From contig NZ_JADBGI010000005.1 in NCBI RefSeq assembly GCF_014892575.1, positions 62,001 to 126,000 on the forward strand: DNA of 64,000 nt, written 5' to 3'. This DNA comes from Nocardiopsis coralli. Lineage in GTDB: Bacteria; Actinomycetota; Actinomycetes; Streptosporangiales; Streptosporangiaceae. The notes below the pieces were generated by a model. That model worked only from the letters and a program-made list of their open reading frames with translations, made no database searches and was not told where the DNA came from. A program made the translations under genes and the position numbers. Positions within the stretch are counted from its first letter, which is position 1. Each line of letters begins with the position of its first letter. This document shows, piece by piece, positions 26,918 to 34,924 of this stretch.

Positions 26918-28915
26918 GTGAGCATCCCGGAGCAACCGGCGGCGGAACAGGCACACGGTGAACGCCCCGGCTGGCCGATCCTGCAGCAACCCCCGGGGTT
27001 CGTGGTCTACATGGGGCTGCTGGTGTTCGCCGTGCTGTTCCTCATCGGCGTGGCCGCGGCCCTGACCACACTCACCACCTCGGACGTGGTCACCTTCGCC
27101 GCGCTCACCCTGTGCGCGGCCGTTTCCGTCGAGGGCGTGCGCCGCCTCGGCCAACCGCGCGGGCTCTCGCACGACCTGTTGGGGGCCTGGTGGTTCCCCG
27201 TGGTCGTGCTCTTGCCGCCGATCTACGCGCTCCTCGTCCCGCTCCCGGTCTTCGTGCTGATGCAGTGCCGTGTACGGCGCGCGCGGGTGCACCGCCGTGT
27301 GTTCAATGCCTGCTCGATCGCGCTCTGCGGGTTCCTGGCCTCGGTGCTCTGGCACGGTGTGCACGCGGGCGACCCGATCGCGGGGCTGGGCGGTTCCGCC
27401 GGTTCCGCCGCCTCGCTCCTGACGGTCGGCGGGGTCTTGCTGGCGGTGTTGTGCTGTATGGCCTTCACCGGCCTCAACACCGCGCTGATCGCCCTCGCCG
27501 CCCGGATCAGCAACGGCCCCGAGCGGGTCCGGCGCACCAACGCCGACCGCGAGGCGGTCATGGTGGACGCCGTCGAATTATGTGTCGGGATCACCGTCGC
27601 CATCCTCGCCCAGCTCTCGCTGTTGCTGCTGGCCATCGCTCTGCCGCCGATCCTCCTGCTGCAGCGGAGCCTGATGTACCACCAACTCAGGGCCGCGGCA
27701 CGGACCGATCCCAAGACCGGATTGCTGAACGCCCCCACGTGGGAGCAGGCCGCCGTGAACGCGATCGCGCGGGCCCGCAGCACGAGGGGGCGTGCAGCCG
27801 TGCTCATCATCGACATCGACCACTTCAAGCGCGTCAACGACAGTCACGGACACCTCTTCGGTGACCAGGTGCTGCTCGGGGTCGCCACGACCATCGACCA
27901 GCAGCTGCGCCAGTCCGACCTGCTCGGAAGGTTCGGTGGCGAGGAGTTCGTGGTGCTGTTGCCCGGGGCGGACGTGGGTGAGGCCTCCCGGGCCGCTGAG
28001 CGCCTGCGCGCCCGCGTCGGCGGGATGGAGATCACCGTGGACGACGTACCGGTCGCGATCACCGTGTCGGTCGGCCTGGCGGTCACCGGGGAGCACGGGA
28101 ACGACCTCGTGGAGCTGTTGACCGCTGCCGACCTGGCCCTGTACCGCGCGAAGGAGACCGGGCGGAACCGGGTGTGCCTGCCTGCCGGGGGGCCCGGTCC
28201 GACGGGGGATTCCGTGGGGGAGCCCGAGGGCAAGGGCGAACCCGGTTCTGTGGGCGGTCCCGGTGTCGTGGGAACCTCCACCGACCACCCCGGTTCCGTG
28301 GAGTTGCGCGGGGTTCAGACGTGTCCTGCGGGGTGCGGAACGCAGGGGGCCGGTCCGGTCGGGGACGCCGGATCCGGGGAGGGCCCCGCCCCGTCGGTGC
28401 ACCCGGCGCACGGGCACGACGCGTCCATGCACCGTGCTGCCGAGCACCGGGCCGCGGACCGGTCGACGGCGCGCCATGAGGGCCACACCGGTCCGGTCGG
28501 ACGCATCCCGGGGCCACGGGAGGGCGGAGTACCCGAGGCGGTGGTCGCCGAGGTGGCCGTCGATGCGGTCGCCGGGGCTGCTGCCTCTGCGGTCGCGGAG
28601 CCGTCGGTGACGCCCGGGGCGCCGCCGCGCGTTCCGGGTGGCGAGCGCACGGAGCCCCCTGCGCCGAGGGCTTCGGTGGGCCCAAGCCCTTCCGTCGGCG
28701 AACCACGGTCCGACCTGTCGGAACAGGCGACCGGTGCCGACGCAGACATTCGTGGGGCTGCGTCCGACGGAGCGGCGACCGGGGACCCGGTCCGGTGTCC
28801 CGTGGGCGACCCCGCCGGGGACGTTGCGGACGCAGGACCGTCCGGGCACGTGCGGGACGCCCAAGGCCTTCGGGACGCCGGGGACGCCGGGGTCCCGGCC
28901 GGCGAGATCCCCTGA
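26918..28915 (+). CDS. Membrane diguanylate cyclase (GGDEF) with long disordered tail
   Basis: The protein has 665 residues from the GTG at 26918, which follows GGAGGCGGGAGA; an ATG at 26873 would add 15 residues without a better site. About six transmembrane helices occupy residues 28-245 (YMGLLVFAVLFLIGV, WWFPVVVLLPPIYALL, CVGITVAILAQLSLLLLAI). The GGDEF domain (about 262-415) contains DIDHFKRVND, GGEEF at 340-344 and a product-inhibition I-site RQSD at 331-334, five residues ahead. An active cyclase making c-di-GMP with feedback control is expected. Residues from about 425 to 665 are low-complexity Gly/Pro/Ala/Asp sequence with no domain. A BldD-like box lies upstream. A hairpin follows the stop. 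Confidence 0.9.
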   Translation: MSIPEQPAAEQAHGERPGWPILQQPPGFVVYMGLLVFAVLFLIGVAAALTTLTTSDVVTFAALTLCAAVSVEGVRRLGQPRGLSHDLLGAWWFPVVVLLPPIYALLVPLPVFVLMQCRVRRARVHRRVFNACSIALCGFLASVLWHGVHAGDPIAGLGGSAGSAASLLTVGGVLLAVLCCMAFTGLNTALIALAARISNGPERVRRTNADREAVMVDAVELCVGITVAILAQLSLLLLAIALPPILLLQRSLMYHQLRAAARTDPKTGLLNAPTWEQAAVNAIARARSTRGRAAVLIIDIDHFKRVNDSHGHLFGDQVLLGVATTIDQQLRQSDLLGRFGGEEFVVLLPGADVGEASRAAERLRARVGGMEITVDDVPVAITVSVGLAVTGEHGNDLVELLTAADLALYRAKETGRNRVCLPAGGPGPTGDSVGEPEGKGEPGSVGGPGVVGTSTDHPGSVELRGVQTCPAGCGTQGAGPVGDAGSGEGPAPSVHPAHGHDASMHRAAEHRAADRSTARHEGHTGPVGRIPGPREGGVPEAVVAEVAVDAVAGAAASAVAEPSVTPGAPPRVPGGERTEPPAPRASVGPSPSVGEPRSDLSEQATGADADIRGAASDGAATGDPVRCPVGDPAGDVADAGPSGHVRDAQGLRDAGDAGVPAGEIP

Positions 28916-28941
28916 CCGGAAGCGCGCGGCCGGTCGAACCC

Positions 28942-28975
28942 GGTCGGCCCCGGACGGAACGTGTCGGGGCCGGCC
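28942..28975 (+). terminator. Terminator after the diguanylate cyclase
   Basis: Eleven-base arms (28942-28952 and 28965-28975, one G-T pair) with a 12-base loop begin 27 bases after the stop. Confidence 0.65.
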
Positions 28976-29181
28976 GGGTTCCCGGGCGCAGGCCTGGCGG
29001 GCGACGCTCTGCGAGCTCTCCGCCCGCCCCGGCGGACGGTCCCCGGGGTCATGCTCTTTGAAGCATTCCGCTCCTGTACCGTCGCCCACCAGCGCCCTCG
29101 ACGGACGCGTCGGCGCGCGACTGTGTTTACGTGCAACGACCAGGACGCCTCTCGTTTCGCCCCTGTGAAGCCGATCAGGCC

Positions 29182-29210
29182 GGCCTTCGCGCACTGTCGT
29201 GCGCGAGGCC
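29182..29210. repeat. Hairpin in a 615-base gene-free stretch
   Basis: Thirteen-base near-perfect arms (one bulge) around a 4-base loop lie midway between the cyclase and the DUF4192 gene. Outside this and the terminator at 28942, I see no gene, riboswitch or tRNA in 28916-29530. Confidence 0.4.
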
Positions 29211-29530
29211 GCCTGTGCGGGCGCTCGCCGATGCGAAAGCCTTCTGCTGAACACCCCTGAGGCCGGCCCCGGCCCTGCCGGGCAGCTCCCCCGGAACACC
29301 GCCCGAGCCCTCTCGGGGTACCCCCGTCCGTCACGGGTGGACCCCTGCCCGAGGGCCACGCCGGCCGAATGAGCGACGTCGCCCCGGGGCGGTGAGCCTG
29401 CCTCGGAGGGACCCCTTGCGCCCCCTGGTGGGCGTTTCTTCGGGCGGCGTCGCTGACCTGCGCGCCAGCGTTGTCCACAGGCCGGGAGAACGCCATTGCG
29501 GGGCGATCCGGCGTCACTCACCGTGAGGTC

Positions 29531-31117
29531 ATGGCCTCACACCACACCCCTCACCCGATCGACCCCGACGACGGCTCCGAGCACGGCCCCGACCGGCCTG
29601 GGCGCGCAGATGCGCCCGGGCCGGGCCCCGAACAGGCGCCCGGGCACGAGCTCGAACACGAACGGGACCGCAGCCGCGAACCGGATCTGGAGCAGGAACA
29701 CGACACCGCCCAGAGCGATGCGTCCGACGGCGGCCGGACAGCCCGCGCTCGGGACGACGGACCCGCTGCGCCCTCACCCCTCCCGGGGCCCGACCCCGGG
29801 ACCCACCGCGGATCCCGTTCTGTGCCCGCGCCCGACACCCCCGTGGAGGGGCTGACCGGCCGGGCCCAGGGCGGTCCGATCAGCGGCTCCACCGACAGCG
29901 GTACCCCGGGCACCGGCCCGCCCGCCGAGCCCTCGTCCGAGCGCATCAGCCTGTCCTCGCCCAACGACGTCGTCGCGACCATGCCCTACCTGGTCGGGGA
30001 ACCGCCCGTACCCGGCCTGGTGGTGCTCACCCTGTGCGGCAGGAGCGTGCGCTCGGTCCTGTGCCGCGACCTCGGGCAGGCCGAGGCCGCAGACCCGCTC
30101 GCCTGCGCCGGGCCGCCTGTGGACAGCGCGGTCACCGAGGGCGCCGATGCCGTCATCGTGGTCGGGTACGGAACCGCGGCCCAGGTCTCCGGCCACGTGG
30201 GAGGTCTGGTCACGACGGCCGGACGGCGGGGCCTCAAGGTCCTGGAGGCCTTCCGGGTGCACGGCGGCCGTTACTGGTCGCAGGTGTGCGTGCGTCCCGG
30301 ATGCTGTCCGCCGGAGGGGACGGAGCTCGACCCCGACCGTTCCACCGGGCCCGCCGAGGCGGTCCTGCGCGGGCTGGCCCCGCGTCCGCCGCTGCGCACC
30401 GTGATGGACGGGATCGCGCGGGCGCGCCGGACCCTGGACCCGCCCGGGTCGCTCAGGGCCGAGACGGTCCGGGCTGCGCTCATGGACGCGGAGTCCGAGG
30501 CCGAACGCCTGCGCCGGTCCGGGGAGCGGGTCCTGCGCCGTTGCGGGGCGGCGGTCGTGCGGTCCGCGGTCGAGGCCGAGCGCACCGGGGCAGGTCCCCA
30601 CGGGGTGGAGGAGCTGATCCGGCTCGCCGTGTTCCTGCGAGAGCGTCCGGTGCGGGACACCGTCTGGGCCACGATCACCCCCGAGACCGCACGCACCCAC
30701 CTGGACCTGTGGTCCCGCGTCACCCGGGCGTCCCTGCCGGCCCGGGGTTCCGGGGCGGGCGAGCACGCCCCGTGGGCGGACACGGTCGACCGGGCCGACC
30801 AGGGCCCTGCCGCCGAGCCGGGCCGGCGAGCGCACACCGGGCACCCTGAGCACGGTGCCTCCACGGCCCAGGGCGCGAGCGCCGAAGATGCCGGCCACGC
30901 AGGGCACATGGCCGCCCGCGCGGACCGCGCCGCACCTGCCGCACTGGCTGCCGTCGCGGCCTGGCAGCTCGAGGACCTCGTCCTGGCCCGGGCGGCGTTG
31001 GAGGTCTCGCTGGAGGCGGATCCGCAGTACTCCATGGCGCTGCTCATGCAGCAGGCCCTCGACGTGGGGTTGCCCGCCGAACGGTGGATCGACCATCTTC
31101 ACGACCGCTCCGGTTGA
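29531..31117 (+). CDS. DUF4192 domain protein
   Basis: The protein has 528 residues. Residues 1-135 are acidic, His/Gly/Pro-rich low-complexity sequence. The DUF4192 domain covers about 135-400 with LSSPNDVVATMPYLVGEPP, LVVLTLCGRSVR, ADAVIVVGYG and VHGGRYWSQVCV. After another low-complexity insert (about 400-470) the domain ends with the characteristic AAVAAWQLEDLVLARAALEV and DPQYSMALLMQQAL. The fold and role of DUF4192 are unknown to me; the family is widespread in actinobacteria and generally single copy. The ATG at 29531 is chosen because it opens the clear low-complexity leader; GAGG lies only 2 bases before it, and a TTG at 29471 is an alternative. It converges with the metal-ATPase operon. 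Confidence 0.8.
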   Translation: MASHHTPHPIDPDDGSEHGPDRPGRADAPGPGPEQAPGHELEHERDRSREPDLEQEHDTAQSDASDGGRTARARDDGPAAPSPLPGPDPGTHRGSRSVPAPDTPVEGLTGRAQGGPISGSTDSGTPGTGPPAEPSSERISLSSPNDVVATMPYLVGEPPVPGLVVLTLCGRSVRSVLCRDLGQAEAADPLACAGPPVDSAVTEGADAVIVVGYGTAAQVSGHVGGLVTTAGRRGLKVLEAFRVHGGRYWSQVCVRPGCCPPEGTELDPDRSTGPAEAVLRGLAPRPPLRTVMDGIARARRTLDPPGSLRAETVRAALMDAESEAERLRRSGERVLRRCGAAVVRSAVEAERTGAGPHGVEELIRLAVFLRERPVRDTVWATITPETARTHLDLWSRVTRASLPARGSGAGEHAPWADTVDRADQGPAAEPGRRAHTGHPEHGASTAQGASAEDAGHAGHMAARADRAAPAALAAVAAWQLEDLVLARAALEVSLEADPQYSMALLMQQALDVGLPAERWIDHLHDRSG

Positions 31118-31163
31118 GGGCCGGCGCACGGGCCCGGTCTCCAGAGCCGATCGCGGGGCAGAT

Positions 31164-31199
31164 CGTGCACGGCACCCGGCCCCACGGGCACCGTGCACG
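31164..31199. terminator. Bidirectional terminator between DUF4192 and the metal ATPase
   Basis: CGTGCACGG (31164-31172) and CCGTGCACG (31191-31199) are perfect 9-base arms, and an inner CCCG/CGGG pair extends the stem. It lies between convergent gene ends at 31117 and 31205. Confidence 0.7.
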
Positions 31200-31204
31200 C
31201 CGGG

Positions 31205-33109
31205 TCACCCCTCCCAGGCCGAGCGCCGGAGCAGCCTGGCGCCGTTGAGCGCGACCAGGACCGTGGACCCCTCGTGGCCGGCCACGGCCAGACCCAGGGG
31301 CAGGGTGGCCACCAGATCCAACGTCACCAGCGTCACGATGAAGGTCGCGGCGATGGTCAGGTTGGCGATGACGTAACGCCGTGCCTTCCGGGACAGACGA
31401 ACCAGGTTCTCCAACGCCCCGAGCTCGTCGCGCACGATGATCACGTCGGAGGTGTCCAGGGCCAGGTCCGAACCGCGGCGCCCCATCGCCACCCCGGTGC
31501 CGGCCGTTGCCAGGGCCGGGGCGTCGTTGATGCCGTCCCCGACCACCAGGACGTGCTCACCCCGTGCCGACAGCTCGTCGACGATGCCGACCTTGTCCTG
31601 CGGCATCAGGGAGTGGTGCACCGTCCCGATCCCGGTGCGCTGGGCCACCGCCGCCGCGGTGGACGCGTTGTCCCCGGTGAGCAGTACGGCCGGGCTCCCT
31701 GTCAAGCGCGAGACCGCGCGCACCGCATCGGGTGCGTCGACGCGCAACCGGTCCACCAGCAGGATGGTTCCGATGACCTCGTCCCCGCACCGCACCTGCA
31801 CACGGGTGCCGGTGGTCGAGGTCCCACGCTCGGCCCGTTCCACGGTGACCGTTCGTCCGGAGACGCTGCCGGTGACCCCGCGGCCGGGAAGCGCTCGGAA
31901 CCCGTCGACCTCGGGCAGGGTCAGGCCCCGCTGAGTGGCCGTTTGCACCACAGCCCGGCCCAGGGGGTGCTCGCTGTGGCGTTCGACGGCCGCGGCGAGG
32001 GCCAGCACCTGGTCCGCGCCGTGGCCGGCGCCGGGCTCGACGGCACTGACCTCGGGCGAGCCCTCGGTGAGTGTTCCCGTCTTGTCGAAGGCGACCACGC
32101 TGGAGCGGCCGATGGTCTCCATGACGGTCGCCGACTTGACCAGGACGCCGTGCCGGCCCGCGTTGGCGATGGAGGCCAGGAGCGGCGGCATGGTGGAGAG
32201 CACCACGGCGCAGGGGGACGCGACGATCATGAACACGATCGCGCGCAGCAGGGCGTCTTCGAAGGTGTGGGCGAAGAAGAGCATCGGGACGGTCAGCACG
32301 AGCAGGGTGCCCACGACGACGCCGAGGGAGTAGCGCTGCTCGACCTTCTCGATGAACAGTTGGGTCTTCGCCTTGGTCCCGGAGGCTTCCTCGACCAGGG
32401 TGACGATGCGCGAGATGACCGACTCGGAGGCCGGTCGGGTGATCTCGACGGTGAGGGTGCCGGTGCCGTTGACGGTTCCGGAGAGCACCTCGTCGCCCAT
32501 GCCCCGGGTGACGGGCACCGATTCGCCGGTGATCGCCTGCTGGTCGACCTCGCTGACTCCTTCGACGACGGTCCCGTCACCGCCGATGCGTTCGCCGGGG
32601 CGCACGATGATGCGGTGCCCGGGTTCCAGGTCCCGGCCGGCGACCGTGGACGTGCTGCCGTCCTCGTGGAGCAGCTCGGCCTGTTCGGGGGCCAGTCCGA
32701 GCAGTGAGTCGACCGAGTCGGCGGTGCGCCGGGTGACGATCACCTCGAGCGCCCCGGAGGTGGCGAAGATGACGATGAGCAGGGCACCGTCGAAGACCTG
32801 CCCGATGGAGGCCGCTGCGATGGCGGCGACGACCATCAGCAGGTCCACGTCGAGGGTCTTCTCGCGCAGGGCGTTCAGGCCCGACAGTGCTTGCTGCCAG
32901 CCTCCGACGCCGTAGCAGGCCAAGTAGGCGGCCCACCACAGGAGCTCCGGGGCTCCACCCAGCTGCAGGCCCCAACCCAGGAAGAAGAGGACCAGGGCGC
33001 CCAGGGCCCAGCGCACCTCGGGCAGGGTGAGCGCGGTCGTGAAGATCGACGGGGGCCGGGCCAGGACGCGGCCGTCCTGGAGCGCGGGCGGGGCCTGGAG
33101 CCGGGTCAC
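31205..33109 (-). CDS. P1B-4-type metal-transporting P-type ATPase (Co/Ni/Fe/Zn exporter candidate)
   Basis: The protein has 634 residues from a GTG whose last two bases overlap the ArsR stop codon (GTGA). It has no N-terminal heavy-metal-binding domain. The P-type motifs are all present: TGES (194-197), DKTGT (342-346), the TGDN block and GDGINDAP. In the transport helices it carries SPC (298-300) in place of CPC, and HEGST (612-616) near the C-terminus. SPC together with HEG(G/S)T is the hallmark of the P1B-4 subgroup, whose members (CoaT, CtpD, CtpJ) export cobalt, nickel, iron or zinc. Translational coupling to an ArsR-family sensor upstream supports metal-induced efflux. Which metal is exported is not readable from sequence. 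Confidence 0.9.
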   Translation of the reverse strand: MTRLQAPPALQDGRVLARPPSIFTTALTLPEVRWALGALVLFFLGWGLQLGGAPELLWWAAYLACYGVGGWQQALSGLNALREKTLDVDLLMVVAAIAAASIGQVFDGALLIVIFATSGALEVIVTRRTADSVDSLLGLAPEQAELLHEDGSTSTVAGRDLEPGHRIIVRPGERIGGDGTVVEGVSEVDQQAITGESVPVTRGMGDEVLSGTVNGTGTLTVEITRPASESVISRIVTLVEEASGTKAKTQLFIEKVEQRYSLGVVVGTLLVLTVPMLFFAHTFEDALLRAIVFMIVASPCAVVLSTMPPLLASIANAGRHGVLVKSATVMETIGRSSVVAFDKTGTLTEGSPEVSAVEPGAGHGADQVLALAAAVERHSEHPLGRAVVQTATQRGLTLPEVDGFRALPGRGVTGSVSGRTVTVERAERGTSTTGTRVQVRCGDEVIGTILLVDRLRVDAPDAVRAVSRLTGSPAVLLTGDNASTAAAVAQRTGIGTVHHSLMPQDKVGIVDELSARGEHVLVVGDGINDAPALATAGTGVAMGRRGSDLALDTSDVIIVRDELGALENLVRLSRKARRYVIANLTIAATFIVTLVTLDLVATLPLGLAVAGHEGSTVLVALNGARLLRRSAWEG

Positions 33110-33528
33110 GTCTGCTCTTCCGGGGCGTCCGAGGAGGTCCCGGCGGGGCATCCGGGGCTCTTGCGCGGGTCCGCGGGCACGCCGGCTCGGTGGTGGGCGG
33201 GGGTTTCGTCCAAGGCGTGCTCGGCCTGGAAGACCGCCTGTGCGACCAGCTCGCGCACGTGCTCGTCCTGGAGGCGGTAGTAGACGCGGGTGCCGTGCTG
33301 GCGGGTGGCGACCACGCGGCCCCAGCGCAGCTTGGCCAGGTGCTGGGAGACGGTGGTGGGTGACTTGCCCACGGCCTCGGCCAGGTCGTTGACCGAGCGT
33401 TCCCCTTCACGCAGAGCCAGGACGATCCGGATCCGGGTGGCGTCCGACAGCAGCCGGAACACCTCCACGGCCAGGTCGACGTAGGGGCTGTCGAGTCCGA
33501 AACTGCAAGCCTTCTTATCTTCATTCAT
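33106..33528 (-). CDS. ArsR/SmtB-family metal-sensing repressor
   Basis: The 140-residue winged-helix protein has the helix-turn-helix region VNDLAEAVGKSPTTVSQHLAKL and wing GTRVYYRLQDEHV. The C-terminal helix DEHVRELVAQAVFQAEH resembles the alpha-5 metal site of SmtB/NmtR: Asp and His at positions 0 and +2 and His at +16, although +13 is Gln instead of His. A His-His pair (PAHHRAG) and a Cys near the start (KKACSF) may add ligands. The gene starts with an ATG only 6 bases after a -10 box, so the mRNA is probably leaderless. It ends by overlapping the P1B-4 ATPase start, forming a sensor-pump operon. NmtR-CtpJ of mycobacteria is the closest known arrangement. Confidence 0.9.
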   Translation of the reverse strand: MNEDKKACSFGLDSPYVDLAVEVFRLLSDATRIRIVLALREGERSVNDLAEAVGKSPTTVSQHLAKLRWGRVVATRQHGTRVYYRLQDEHVRELVAQAVFQAEHALDETPAHHRAGVPADPRKSPGCPAGTSSDAPEEQT

Positions 33529-33562
33529 ACGAAGATTCTAAGTCATCGCCCTGCAGTCGCAA
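33517..33562 (-). promoter_or_regulatory. Leaderless promoter and operator of the arsR-ATPase operon
   Basis: On the minus strand TTGCGA (33557-33562), a 16-base spacer and TAGAAT (33535-33540) place the transcription start at the A of the ATG. A perfect 6-base inverted repeat, ATCTTC/GAAGAT (33517-33522 and 33531-33536), overlaps the -10 and start codon, the expected position for autorepression by an ArsR protein. Confidence 0.6.
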
Positions 33563-33649
33563 CCCCCGGACCCCTCTTCGAAATACCCCACCATTCATGT
33601 AGGTTTAATTGAGATAAGAACGCCACAGGAGACCGACGAGGAGGGACCC

Positions 33650-34924
33650 GTGGCCCACCCCCTGCACATCGGCGCCGCCATCGACGGCGCCGGCTCCCAT
33701 CCGGCCGCCCACCGCTCGACACCCGCAGCCCCGTACGAACTCTTCACCGCGGCCCACTACGCCCACAGCGCCCGTCTCGCCGAGCGCGCGACCCTCGACT
33801 ACGTCACCCTCGACGACAGCTTCGCCGCACCCGGACGCCCGGGCGTTCCGGGGCGCCCCGACGCGCTGCTCACCCTCGCCGCCCTGGCCCCGGTCACCTC
33901 GGGGATCGGCCTGGTCCCCACCGTCACCACCACCCACACCGAGCCCTTCCACGTCTCCAAGGGCATCGCCTCGCTCGACCACGCCTCCCGGGGCCGGGCC
34001 GGCTGGCTCGTCGAGGTCTCCGACACCGAGGACGACGCCCGGCTCGTGGGACGCCGTCCGGTGGCCCCCGCCGAGGAGCTCTGGAACGAGGCCGGAGCGG
34101 TCGTCGACGCCGCCTCGGCACTGTGGGACAGCTGGGAGGACGGCGCGGAGATCCGTGACGTCGCCACCGGCCGCTTCATCGACCGGGACCGGCTCCACTA
34201 CGTCGACCACGAGTACGTGCGGCGCGAGGACGCTCGGCCGGAGGACGGCCCCCACGCGGAGGACACCGGCTGGACCGTACGCGGGCCCTCGATCACACCC
34301 CGCCCGCCCCAGGGCCATCCGGTGGTCTTCGTGCGCGCCGACACCGACGACCGGCTCCGGACCGCCGCCCGGTACGCCGACGCCGTGCTCATCCGGGCCC
34401 GGACCCCGGAACGCGCGGCGCAGCGCCGGGCCGAGGTGCACCGGGCCGTCCGGGGAGCGGGCCGCGACCCGGGGCAGGTCCGTGTGCTGGCCGACCTCGG
34501 CATCGTGCTCGACCGGGACCGGCGCATCGCCGAGGAACGCAGCGCCCGGCTCGATGCGCTCGTGCCCGGGGACGGCGCCCCCGAGACCGGCGCCCGCGGA
34601 ACCGGGATCTCCGGAGCCAAGCCCTCCGCGCCTTCCAGGCCGGCCGCCACCTTCGCCGGGACCCCGCGTGACCTGGCCCGCGAGATCGAAGCATGGTCCG
34701 AGGCCGTGGACGGTCTGACGCTGCGCCCCGCCGTCCTACCGGTCGACCTCGAGCGGTTCGCCGCCGACACCGTCCCGCTGCTGAAGGAGGCCGGGATCCT
34801 GCGCACCGCCCGCACCGCCGACACCCTGCGCGGGAACCTGGGCCTGCGCCGGCCCGCCAACCGTCACGCGCCCACCGCGCGCACCGCACCCACCGCCCCC
34901 GCCAGTGAAGGAGCCCCGCGATGA
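33650..34924 (+). CDS. Flavin-dependent luciferase-like monooxygenase
   Basis: The 424-residue protein opens with a GTG preceded by GAGGAGGGA. Its N-terminal two thirds follow the bacterial-luciferase TIM barrel: LHIGAAIDGAG, ARLAERATLDYVTLDDSF, TLAALAPVTSGIGLVPTV and ASLDHASRGRAGWLVEV. The central region ITPRPPQGHPVVFVRAD is the usual substrate/FMN loop. Such enzymes use FMNH2 from a separate reductase to cleave C-S or C-N bonds in organosulfur compounds or metal chelates. Start of the next gene overlaps its stop (ATGA). Several stretches, for instance RPEDGPHAEDTGW and the Pro/Ala tail, deviate from the family, so specificity is uncertain. Confidence 0.85.
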   Translation: MAHPLHIGAAIDGAGSHPAAHRSTPAAPYELFTAAHYAHSARLAERATLDYVTLDDSFAAPGRPGVPGRPDALLTLAALAPVTSGIGLVPTVTTTHTEPFHVSKGIASLDHASRGRAGWLVEVSDTEDDARLVGRRPVAPAEELWNEAGAVVDAASALWDSWEDGAEIRDVATGRFIDRDRLHYVDHEYVRREDARPEDGPHAEDTGWTVRGPSITPRPPQGHPVVFVRADTDDRLRTAARYADAVLIRARTPERAAQRRAEVHRAVRGAGRDPGQVRVLADLGIVLDRDRRIAEERSARLDALVPGDGAPETGARGTGISGAKPSAPSRPAATFAGTPRDLAREIEAWSEAVDGLTLRPAVLPVDLERFAADTVPLLKEAGILRTARTADTLRGNLGLRRPANRHAPTARTAPTAPASEGAPR

